Shown: in pieces, positions 14,765 to 21,846 of the stretch | Layout of the letters: each line of letters starts with the position of its first letter | Position numbering within the stretch: the first letter of the stretch is position 1 | Source of the DNA: Verrucomicrobiota bacterium | GTDB lineage: Bacteria > Verrucomicrobiota > Verrucomicrobiia > Chthoniobacterales > UBA10450 | DNA: 22,299 bases | Reading direction: 5' to 3' | Assembly (NCBI GenBank): GCA_003218615.1 | Contig: QHOD01000003.1 | Span: 1 to 22,299, forward strand | Translations under genes and position numbers: made by a program | Notes under the pieces: model-generated | What the model was told of the DNA's origin: nothing | The model's input: the letters and a program-made list of their open reading frames with translations, nothing else | The model's database searches: none

Positions 14765-17263
14765 TTGCGAGACACCATGATGGAACGAAGGCACGACCGT
14801 TTCGAACATTTCAAGATCATTTTTCCAATCCTTCTGGCGGGATGGATCCCATCGATCTTAACGCTCATCGTTTCTTATACGATCTTGCGCGACACTTTGG
14901 AATCACGAATCCTGCGCGATCGGCAGACCCTGATTCAGTTAGTCGGCCATCTCGTCGGTCACGATCTAAATCGCAGCAGTAGTATCGTTGATTACTATCA
15001 GACGTTTCCAGAAGTCGCCAAAATCCTGAACGCACCGAATCGGCAGACCTTCGCTCAACAGTGGCTCAGCTCAACATTTTATTCGCATCCAAATATCGAC
15101 GGAATGTTCATCACCGCGCCAGACGGCAGCCTGATTGCTTCGATCCCAACCGCTCCGGAGGTGATCGGCAAAGATTTTGGTTCCAGTCACTGGCGTGAGC
15201 AAGCGGCGGCGGCGAACGGGGCTTTTGTCTCGGCGGTTCATCCGCGCCTCTCAGATAAGCGACTGGTGACCGATATTGTTGCCGCGGTGCGGGCGCCCGA
15301 CCGGACAATTCTTGGCTACGTAGGAGACTCGGTTCTGGTGGAAAGAATCGGCCGGCGTTTATCGGCGATCGAGTTTGCGGATCGGTTTCTTTTCGAAGTA
15401 TTGGATCAAAACGGCACTGCGCTTTTTGCCAATGATTTCAAGCCAAACCCGAGCGCGACGTCACCCGAGGGAGGAATTTTGATCAAGGAAATCCGCCAAA
15501 ACAAGGGCGGGCATTTCGAGCAGCGCGGAAATCTCTATTCTTTCAGCCCGATCGAATCGACTGGTTGGGTCGCGGTCGTAGAGCAGCCGAAGGCTCTCGC
15601 CTACAAACCGGTCCATGATCTTCTTGGGCGAATGACGATATTGGCAGCCTGGTTGATCGCTCTCACGGCAGTGTTCGCGTGGCTTGGCAGCAGGTTTTAT
15701 CAGCGCCAGATGGAATCCAAACGGCGCATCGAGCGCGAAGTCATCTTTAACGAAAAAATCCTAGCCAACATGCCCAGCGGCATCGCCTTCGTCGATCCGA
15801 AATCGCGCCGTTTTCTCCAAGCGAATGACGCTTTTGCGCATATGGCGCAGCGTTTCGGCGATCTGCCGCCCGGTCAGGACATTACGGAAGCAACCTACGA
15901 CGATTTGAAGATCGCTCCCGCGGGAGCGATTGAGAGGGTGCTCTCTTTTGGCACGCCGTTTCAGCTCATCGAGCACCCGTTGAAAGACAAAACGGGTATG
16001 ACGCATTTTTTGGACATTAATCTGCTCCGCCTGCAGGGCTCACAGGAGACCATTCAAGGTGTCCTTTATCTTGTCGAAGACAAAACACGCGACGTCAAAC
16101 TGCGCCAGGAATTGATCGGTGCGAATGCGGCAAAGGACCAATTTCTCGCGCTGCTCTCACACGAGTTGCGCAATCCGCTCTCACCCGTGATTGCAATGGT
16201 GGGCGAGCTGGAGACGACCATGCCGGATTCCCCGGAAACCCGAGAGGCTCTCGAGGTGATCCGGCGCAATGTCGAGTTGGAAGCGCGTTTGATTGACGAC
16301 TTACTCGACGTCACGCGCATAGCCAAAGGCAAGTTACAATTAAGTTTCGAGACTACTTGCGTACATGAAATCCTCCAGCGCGCATACGAGATTTGCCAGG
16401 AGGAGATTGGCGCCAAGCATCTCGAAATGCAATTTCGTCTTCGCGCTATGCATCCGTTTGTCGAAGGTGATTCCGCGCGCTTGCAACAAGTCTTTTGGAA
16501 TTTGATCAAGAACAGCGTGAAGTTCACGCCCCCGAAAGGCCGCATCGTGATTGAGACGCTCAATCCAGCGCCAGAGAAAATCGTGGTCCGCATCGTCGAT
16601 AGTGGCATGGGTATTGAGCCGGAAAAGATCGACAAAATCTTCAATGCCTTCGAGCAAGGCCAGACCTCGGTCACTCGCCGTTTTGGGGGCCTCGGCCTCG
16701 GCCTCGCTATTTCGAAAGCGTTGATTGACGCACACGGCGGACAAATCCGGGTCGAGAGTCTCGGCAAGGATCGAGGCTCCACCTTTTCGGTAGAACTGAA
16801 CACGGTGGCAGGCCCGGTGGGCGTCGACGGCGATGGCGCCGAGCCAGATCAGCGCGATACTTCGGAAAAAGGCGCAATTGTGCCCAGGCATCGACGCGTG
16901 CTCGTAGTAGATGATCACCAGGATACCTGCATTGGGATGAAGAGAATGCTCGAGCGTCGCGGCTACGAAATTACCGTGGCGTATTCCGCTGAACAGGCCG
17001 TGGAAAAGGTGCGCACTCAGGATTTCGACCTGCTCATCAGCGACATCGGCCTGCCGGATCGCAGCGGCTATGACTTAATGCGGGAGCTCCGCCACAGCAA
17101 AGGTTTGCCTGGAATTGCGCTCACTGGCTTTGGATCCGAACATGACATAACCGAAGCCCGGGCAGCAGGCTTTTCCGAGCATCTCACGAAACCGATCAAT
17201 TTCGAGCGCCTGGAAGAGGCGATCCAAAATCTGGTCGAGGCCGAGCCAGCAACGAACACCTGA
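14765..17263 (+). CDS. Membrane hybrid sensor histidine kinase with C-terminal receiver
   Basis: Signal-transducing kinase of 832 residues. Order: first membrane helix ~18-41; extracytoplasmic dCache-like sensor ~42-285 (IDGMFITAPDGSLIASIPTA, YVGDSVLVERIG, STGWVAVVEQP); second membrane helix ~289-308; PAS-like domain ~325-440 (ILANMPSGIAFVDPKSRRFL); HisKA with phospho-acceptor His466 in LSHELRNPLSP; HATPase_c with N-box Asn583, DSGMGI (612-617) and GGLGLGL (641-647); receiver domain 711-825 with DD716-717, phospho-acceptor Asp760, Thr787 and Lys809. ATG 14777 (MMERRHD) is an alternative start. No DNA-binding response regulator is adjacent, so output probably goes to an unlinked partner or by phosphotransfer. 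Its gene converges on the HU-like gene with a 23-base gap. Confidence 0.93.
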   Translation: MRDTMMERRHDRFEHFKIIFPILLAGWIPSILTLIVSYTILRDTLESRILRDRQTLIQLVGHLVGHDLNRSSSIVDYYQTFPEVAKILNAPNRQTFAQQWLSSTFYSHPNIDGMFITAPDGSLIASIPTAPEVIGKDFGSSHWREQAAAANGAFVSAVHPRLSDKRLVTDIVAAVRAPDRTILGYVGDSVLVERIGRRLSAIEFADRFLFEVLDQNGTALFANDFKPNPSATSPEGGILIKEIRQNKGGHFEQRGNLYSFSPIESTGWVAVVEQPKALAYKPVHDLLGRMTILAAWLIALTAVFAWLGSRFYQRQMESKRRIEREVIFNEKILANMPSGIAFVDPKSRRFLQANDAFAHMAQRFGDLPPGQDITEATYDDLKIAPAGAIERVLSFGTPFQLIEHPLKDKTGMTHFLDINLLRLQGSQETIQGVLYLVEDKTRDVKLRQELIGANAAKDQFLALLSHELRNPLSPVIAMVGELETTMPDSPETREALEVIRRNVELEARLIDDLLDVTRIAKGKLQLSFETTCVHEILQRAYEICQEEIGAKHLEMQFRLRAMHPFVEGDSARLQQVFWNLIKNSVKFTPPKGRIVIETLNPAPEKIVVRIVDSGMGIEPEKIDKIFNAFEQGQTSVTRRFGGLGLGLAISKALIDAHGGQIRVESLGKDRGSTFSVELNTVAGPVGVDGDGAEPDQRDTSEKGAIVPRHRRVLVVDDHQDTCIGMKRMLERRGYEITVAYSAEQAVEKVRTQDFDLLISDIGLPDRSGYDLMRELRHSKGLPGIALTGFGSEHDITEARAAGFSEHLTKPINFERLEEAIQNLVEAEPATNT

Positions 17264-17286
17264 CCTAAAGCCAATCAGTGCCTTAA

Positions 17287-17643
17287 TTACGGCCCATTGC
17301 GGGCCGGTGCGCTAGTATTTGTTTGTCGCTCGGAGGCTTCTTTCAATTCGCGTGAAAGCTTCTCGACGCGCTGACGCATAATCTTGCCAGCCTTAAATTT
17401 CACCGTCGCTCGCGGTGGAATCACAAAACTGCTTCCGGGTTGATTCGGATTTCGGCCAACGCGTGGCTTTGTCAGCCGTGGCTGAAAGACGCCGAAGTTG
17501 CGCAGTTCAACGGCTATGTTGTTGGCCAAACTGTCAGTGATTTTGTCGAGCGTCCGCTGGACCACGTCGAAGACTTCGTGTTGGACCATGCCGGTCTGGT
17601 TGCTGATGGCGACAACGATGTCGCGTTTAGTTAGCTTTGCCAT
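17287..17643 (-). CDS. HU/IHF-family DNA-binding protein with C-terminal extension
   Basis: Nucleoid-associated DNA-bending protein. Residues 1-~92 fit the HU/IHF fold: MAKLTKRDIVVAISNQTGM, a long second helix (VVQRTLDKITDSLANN), VELRNFGVFQPR, the DNA-inserting arm with GRNPNQPG, and the terminal IPPRATVKFKAGK. The family is usually 90-100 residues; this one has about 25 extra (KLSRELKEASERQTNTSAPA...), polar and probably disordered. ATG 17643 gives the canonical N-terminus. It lies about 150 bases downstream of rnhC on the same strand, with no gene in the gap. Whether it functions as HU or as IHF subunit cannot be decided. Confidence 0.92.
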   Translation of the reverse strand: MAKLTKRDIVVAISNQTGMVQHEVFDVVQRTLDKITDSLANNIAVELRNFGVFQPRLTKPRVGRNPNQPGSSFVIPPRATVKFKAGKIMRQRVEKLSRELKEASERQTNTSAPARNGP

Positions 17644-17794
17644 ATCTATTTACTAATCGTTCCGCATTGTCGTGGCGGTGGCTAAATTAAGCACAATTTT
17701 TGACCGGCTAACGTCCTCGACGTGAAAACCAAACACAATGGCAACTCTTTCTCGCCAGGAATTAGAAACCCGCGTCGGTTGGACCTGTCTCCGG

Positions 17795-18742
17795 TTACTC
17801 TCGCCAATTCTTACGTGGCGGCGGCGCCGGATATGCATTCGGAGCGATCTCGTGCGCAGTTCGGAAATGCACTTTTGCCACTTCGCGCAACACCTGTGCT
17901 CCGTTCATTTCCACCAGCTTTTTCGCGATCTCTTTGACGTTCGCGGACACTCCTCGATCGAGTCGCAATCCAAGCTCCTTCCCGTGGCGCTCCAGCCAAT
18001 TGATGAAGCCGTCGCGCGCCAGAATCGATGCCGCTCCCACCGCAATATCCGATTCCGCTTTCGTGCGTTGCTCGACGTCGATCTTCCGTCCATGCCGCAA
18101 CAGCGATTGCTCGATGACCCGCGCATCGGCGAACTGATCCGACAATGACCGCGGACAGCCGGGTTTCTTCTCCAGCAGATTTTCGATTACCCGCGCATGC
18201 CCCCATCCGAGGAGTTTGTTCAAATTGCCAAACTTCTCGTAAAGCTCGTTGTACCTTTGCGGACCAATCAGCACGGTCTCGATCAAACCGCCCGTAGTTT
18301 TGCGAATGGTTTGAGCAAGCGCTCGGATCCGAGCATCCGAGCCGATTCGCTTGCTGTCCTGCACGCCGGCATCGAGAAGTTTGCGCGCAATTGCACTATC
18401 GACATACACGCCCGAAATCACCAGCGGCCCGAAAAAATCGCCCTTGCCGCTTTCATCCACACCGAAATGCGCCTCGAACATTTTTGGTGAATGCACTTCT
18501 TCGTAGCCCAGCTTCGCTTCGCCGAGGATTTTTGGCTCCAGCTCAAATTGCACGAACTCTTCCACTCCCCTGCCTTGGACAAGCACCTTTGGCCCCTTTT
18601 CATAAACCGCTACGCTGAGCTTATTCTTCTGCCCGAAAAAAAGCGTGTATTCCTTCGGAGAAAATTCGAACCCGAGTTCGTCGAGCAGCGTGCGAAGCTT
18701 TGTCGCCTGTCCCAAAGAAAGCAGATGCGTGTACGCATTCAT
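17795..18742 (-). CDS. rnhC: Ribonuclease HIII
   Basis: Cleaves the RNA strand of RNA-DNA hybrids, removing R-loops and primer remnants. The 315-residue product has the N-terminal TBP-like substrate-binding domain peculiar to RNase HIII (~1-85) and the catalytic domain starting FGVDESGKGDFFGPLV, with Asp96/Glu97 of the D-E-x-x-K/R-G motif, Asp129 in QDSK, and the later ESDIAVGAASILAR block carrying another acidic metal ligand. The C-terminus is Pro-rich (NAYPAPPPRKNWRE). I start at ATG 18742 because MNAYTHLLSL fits the family; the frame is open six codons further to 18760, but that lies within the intergenic inverted repeat. Divergent from mutY. Confidence 0.93.
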   Translation of the reverse strand: MNAYTHLLSLGQATKLRTLLDELGFEFSPKEYTLFFGQKNKLSVAVYEKGPKVLVQGRGVEEFVQFELEPKILGEAKLGYEEVHSPKMFEAHFGVDESGKGDFFGPLVISGVYVDSAIARKLLDAGVQDSKRIGSDARIRALAQTIRKTTGGLIETVLIGPQRYNELYEKFGNLNKLLGWGHARVIENLLEKKPGCPRSLSDQFADARVIEQSLLRHGRKIDVEQRTKAESDIAVGAASILARDGFINWLERHGKELGLRLDRGVSANVKEIAKKLVEMNGAQVLREVAKVHFRTAHEIAPNAYPAPPPRKNWRE

Positions 18743-18746
18743 TCGG

Positions 18747-18842
18747 CCACAGATTAACACAGATGAAACACAGATTGCATTCCGCCCGAATCAGTCGGCA
18801 AGACAGAATCAGTCATCTGTGTTAATCCGTGTTCATCTGTGG
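18747..18842. repeat. Imperfect inverted repeat between rnhC and mutY
   Basis: Left arm 18747-18776 begins CCACAGATTAACACAGATGA; right arm 18813-18842 ends ATCCGTGTTCATCTGTGG. The reverse complement of the right arm aligns with the left arm except for a few changes and one shift. Each arm is itself made of copies of ACACAGAT or close variants. A 36-nt unrelated centre separates the arms. It almost fills the gap between the two divergent genes, and its right end includes the GTG used as mutY start. Confidence 0.8.
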
Positions 18843-19855
18843 CTTCCCAAAAAAATCAGTTCCGCGCGACCCTCACGAATTGGTATCATGAAAACGGACG
18901 TGCTCTCCCCTGGCGTCAAACGCGCGATCCATACGCCATCCTCGTCTCCGAGTTCATGCTCCAGCAAACTCAGGTTGTCGCCGTTATCCCCTATTATAAT
19001 AAATGGCTGCGCCGTTTTCCTGATTTCTCAGCGCTGGCCTGCGCTTCGGAAAATGATGTCCTCCACGCCTGGCAAGGGTTGGGTTATTACGCTCGGGCTC
19101 GTAATCTTCACGCCACGGCGAAAATAATCGTAGATCGACACGGTGGCCATTTCCCTGAGGCAATCGATCAAATGCGGCAGTTGCCCGGCATCGGAAAATA
19201 TACCGCCCACGCGGTCGCCACTTTCGCATTCGACCAATCGGTTCCAATCGTCGAAGCGAACACCGCCCGTGTTTTGGCGCGCATTTTCAATCTGCAAATT
19301 CCAATCGATAAAACCGCCGGTCGTGAAATCCTCTGGAATCGGGCCACGCAGCTTGTGCCCAAACGCGGCGCCGCGCGTTTTAATTCCGCGCTTGTTGATC
19401 TTGGCGCTCTGACCTGTCTTCCGCGCAAACCGAAATGCCGGATTTGTCCGGTGAGAAAATTTTGTCGCGCTACAAATCCGAAAATTCTTCCGCTAAAGAA
19501 AGCTCGTCCGTGCACAAGACGGCTCACTGAGAACCACGCCTTTGTCGTCAGAGAAAATAAAATCCTTCTCGAGCGCTCCGGCAACCGCTGGCGCGGCATG
19601 TGGATATTGCCGCCGCTCAAGACAAGAACCTGTCCTGAGCGCGAGCCGAATGGATCGACAATTAACGGTCCGATTTACAGGTCGATCTTTCCTTTCACGC
19701 ATCATCGGGTGGCGCTGAATGTTTACCGGCGCCGCCCACGTAAGATCGACGTGTCCTCACAGCGCTGGATTAGAATTCCTTCGCTTGACCGGATGCCCAT
19801 TCCCTCGCCGCACCGGCGCGCGATCAAAAATCTTCTTACTGCACGGCGTACATAA
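18839..19855 (+). CDS. mutY: A/G-specific adenine glycosylase
   Basis: Base-excision repair enzyme that removes adenine mispaired with 8-oxoguanine. From GTG 18839 the product is 338 residues. It shows ALPWR (22-26), the catalytic Glu in SEFMLQQTQV (Glu38), the helix-hairpin-helix LPGIGKYTAHAV (115-126), and the iron-sulfur ligands C193-x6-C200-x2-C203-x5-C209. The C-terminal NUDIX-like 8-oxoG-recognition part (ENHAFVVRENKILLERSGNR, FTHHRVALNVY) is present though short. The Asp expected after the HhH in most MutY proteins is Glu139 here (VEANTARVLAR). No ATG, TTG or other GTG precedes the conserved ALPWR region in this frame, so the GTG inside the upstream repeat is the only standard start. 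Confidence 0.92.
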   Translation: MASQKNQFRATLTNWYHENGRALPWRQTRDPYAILVSEFMLQQTQVVAVIPYYNKWLRRFPDFSALACASENDVLHAWQGLGYYARARNLHATAKIIVDRHGGHFPEAIDQMRQLPGIGKYTAHAVATFAFDQSVPIVEANTARVLARIFNLQIPIDKTAGREILWNRATQLVPKRGAARFNSALVDLGALTCLPRKPKCRICPVRKFCRATNPKILPLKKARPCTRRLTENHAFVVRENKILLERSGNRWRGMWILPPLKTRTCPEREPNGSTINGPIYRSIFPFTHHRVALNVYRRRPRKIDVSSQRWIRIPSLDRMPIPSPHRRAIKNLLTARRT

Positions 19856-19929
19856 CGGAACGCGTCTCACTTTCAACGCGCACAAAATTCTTTGCGAAGC
19901 TCGGATGGAGTGAATAGCCTCTTCAACCC

Positions 19930-19961
19930 CATTTTGGATTTTCGATTTTGGATTTTCGATT
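19930..19961. repeat. Left 32-nt terminal inverted repeat of four-helix-bundle cassette
   Basis: Four tandem copies of a 7-bp unit (ATTTTGG alternating with ATTTTCG) form this arm. Its reverse complement matches 20324-20355 at 29 of 32 positions. It ends 12 bases before the GTG start of the enclosed gene. Confidence 0.85.
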
Positions 19962-19973
19962 CACAATGGTGGC

Positions 19974-20351
19974 GTGGATGAAGCGATGTTTAAGAAAAGA
20001 ACGAGAAATGTTGCACTTCGCGTGATCAAGCTTGTCGATACATTGCCAAATTCTTGCGCTGCCGATGTAATCGGCCGTCAATTGCTACGCTCCGCCACAT
20101 CTATCGGAGCCAATTATCGCGCAGCATGCCGGAGTCGTTCAGCTGCAGACATGGTTTCGAGGCTATCGATAACGGAAGAAGACGCAGATAAAGCGCTCTA
20201 TTGGTTGGAGCTCCTTGCTCAATCCAACACTGTTGCGAGTCCACGGCTTGAGCCGCTTCGGAAGGAGATCGGCGAGATCGTCGCGATGACCGTCACTTCA
20301 ATCAAAACGCTCCGTGCTCGGCCAATCCAAAATCCAAAATCCAAAATCTAA
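19974..20351 (+). CDS. Four-helix-bundle protein (S23 / 23S rRNA intervening-sequence family)
   Basis: Small helical protein of the family first known from open frames inside 23S rRNA intervening sequences; isolated copies occur in many genomes and their role is unknown. The 125 residues show the family blocks: FKKRTRNVALRVIKLVDTLP, VIGRQLLRSATSIGANYRAA, SRSAADMVSRLSITEEDADK and ALYWLELL. GTG 19974 (MDEAMFKKRT) fits relatives; ATG 19986 is possible. The last ~10 residues (RPIQNPKSKI) are not family-like: they are encoded by the right inverted repeat. No rRNA gene is near. The stop lies one base before the yicC ATG. Relatedness in fold to Avd proteins of diversity-generating retroelements is known, but no reverse transcriptase or template repeat is here. 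Confidence 0.88.
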   Translation: MDEAMFKKRTRNVALRVIKLVDTLPNSCAADVIGRQLLRSATSIGANYRAACRSRSAADMVSRLSITEEDADKALYWLELLAQSNTVASPRLEPLRKEIGEIVAMTVTSIKTLRARPIQNPKSKI

Positions 20352-20355
20352 AATG
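20324..20355. repeat. Right 32-nt terminal inverted repeat of four-helix-bundle cassette
   Basis: Heptamer copies (CCAAAAT) run from within the 3' end of the four-helix-bundle gene through its TAA (20349-20351) to the yicC ATG (20353-20355). The arm therefore codes for the tail of one protein and holds the start codon of the next. It matches the reverse complement of 19930-19961 at 29 of 32 positions. Confidence 0.85.
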
Positions 20356-21228
20356 AGAAGCATGACTGGCTATGGTCGCGCCGAGACTGATCACGGCGGG
20401 ACGAAATTTAGCGTCGAGCTCAATTCCGTGAATCGAAAGCAGAGCGACATCGTGATCAATTTGCCGCGCGATCTGACCGAGCTCGAGCCTCGCATTCGCC
20501 AGACGATCAATGAAAACATTTCGCGCGGCCGAACCAACGCCACCATCACTTTTCACACCGGCGCAAACGGCGCACGCCAGCTGGCGCTCGATACCGAGCT
20601 GGCTCGCTCATATCACGAAGCAATGCGCGCATTGCAAAAGGAGTTAAACGCACCGGGCGAGATCCCCATCAGCACAGTTTTGCAGGCGCCGGGAGTAATG
20701 CGGTTCCCAGAACAAGTCGTCAACGCAGAAGAGGCGTGGCCGGCGATCGACCGCGCGCTGCGCATCGCGCTCGCCGATCTAATCAAAATGCGAGAGCGGG
20801 AGGGGAAACACCTGGCCAAGGATTTGATTCATCGCCTCAAGGCTATCCGGAAGAATTTGAAAGAGGTTCGCGCGCTACATCCCGACGTGATCAAGAAATA
20901 CCGCGCCTCGCTCCTTGATCGGATTCAAAAGGCCGGGCTGCCGATTGCCAGTGACGACGAGCGATTGCTGAAGGAAATTTCCTTTTTCGCTGACCGCGCT
21001 GACGTCTCGGAGGAATTAACGCGCCTCGAAAGTCATCTTGCCCAATTCGCGCATCATCTGCGCCGAAACGAGCCGGTCGGCCGCGCGCTTGAATTCATCA
21101 CCCAGGAAATTTTTCGGGAGCTCAACACGCTCGGTGCAAAAGCAAATGACGCCGCCATTTCACAACGCATCGTGGCCTGCAAAGCGGAATTGGAGAAGAT
21201 TCGCGAGCAAGTCCAAAATCTTGAGTAA
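20353..21228 (+). CDS. yicC: YicC/YloC family endoribonuclease
   Basis: Member of the YicC family, RNA-cleaving or RNA-decay-adapting proteins known from E. coli and Bacillus to affect small-RNA turnover and stationary-phase survival. From ATG 20353 the 291 residues begin MRSMTGYGRAE, the family hallmark. The N-terminal YicC domain runs to ~155 (FSVELNSVNRKQSDIVINLP, then RLEPRIRQ-type helices); the C-terminal DUF1732 region contains EELTRLESHLAQFAHHL, GRALEFITQEIFRELNTLGA and ends KIREQVQNLE. The open frame begins earlier (20314), but that stretch is the inverted repeat. It sits directly upstream of gmk, the usual neighbour of yicC. Confidence 0.93.
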   Translation: MRSMTGYGRAETDHGGTKFSVELNSVNRKQSDIVINLPRDLTELEPRIRQTINENISRGRTNATITFHTGANGARQLALDTELARSYHEAMRALQKELNAPGEIPISTVLQAPGVMRFPEQVVNAEEAWPAIDRALRIALADLIKMREREGKHLAKDLIHRLKAIRKNLKEVRALHPDVIKKYRASLLDRIQKAGLPIASDDERLLKEISFFADRADVSEELTRLESHLAQFAHHLRRNEPVGRALEFITQEIFRELNTLGAKANDAAISQRIVACKAELEKIREQVQNLE

Positions 21229-21832
21229 AAAGTTCAGTCGTTACGGGATTCTCTTTGTCATTTCCGCGCCCTCAGGCGCGGGCAAGACTACGCTGGTCGC
21301 GGCGCTTCGCCAAACTTCGGACCTCGTTTATTCCGTTTCTTGCACCACGCGAGCGCCGCGCGCCGGTGAAATCGATGGCGAAGATTATCAATTTCTTTCA
21401 GACGCCGATTTTCGCGGGCGAGTAAAAGCCGGAGATTTTTTGGAGCACGCGCAGGTGCACGGAGATTATTATGGAACGTTGGGTCAGCCGGTGATCACAA
21501 ACTTAAAGAATGGTATGGACGTTTTGATCGACATCGACACTCAAGGCGCAGCCGCCATTCGCCACTGCGATGACCCATTTATTCGCCAGGCCCTCACCGA
21601 TGTTTTCATTATGCCGCCCGATCTCGAAGAATTGCGGCGGCGGCTGATGAAGCGCGCAACGGAAACGGCACAACAGATCGACTCGCGTCTCGCCACCGCG
21701 GCGCGCGAGATGGAATTATGGCGCGATTATCGTTACACTATTATCAGTCGATCGGTTGAAGAAGATTTGCAGAAGTTCCGGCACATAATGAGCGCGGAGG
21801 CTTATTTGAGCCGGCGTCTTATTCAAAATTAG
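21221..21832 (+). CDS. gmk: Guanylate kinase
   Basis: Phosphorylates GMP to GDP with ATP; essential for guanine nucleotide supply. The 203-residue product has the P-loop SAPSGAGKTT (Ser15 to Thr24), the GMP-binding SCTTRAPRAGEIDGEDYQFL block, LEHAQVHGDYYGT and VLIDIDTQGA, all typical. TTG at 21221 is taken as start because it places the P-loop at the normal distance and overlaps the yicC stop (TTGAGTAA), implying coupled translation. A longer frame from 21038 only shadows yicC in another phase. An ATG is absent before the P-loop. Confidence 0.93.
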   Translation: MSKKFSRYGILFVISAPSGAGKTTLVAALRQTSDLVYSVSCTTRAPRAGEIDGEDYQFLSDADFRGRVKAGDFLEHAQVHGDYYGTLGQPVITNLKNGMDVLIDIDTQGAAAIRHCDDPFIRQALTDVFIMPPDLEELRRRLMKRATETAQQIDSRLATAAREMELWRDYRYTIISRSVEEDLQKFRHIMSAEAYLSRRLIQN

Positions 21833-21846
21833 ATTGTCGATCTTGC

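Noticed and set aside
17291..17305. GGCCC-GCAAT-GGGCC hairpin at the end of the HU-like gene
   Set aside because: Only a 5-bp stem within the last codons, with no T-run; too weak to call a terminator.
19930..20355. Heptamer repeats as a CRISPR array or diversity-generating retroelement
   Set aside because: Repeats are 7 bp without spacers, and there are no cas genes, reverse transcriptase or template/variable repeat pair.
21038..21220. N-terminal extension of the guanylate kinase frame
   Set aside because: It overlaps conserved yicC coding sequence in another phase and has no kinase-like residues.
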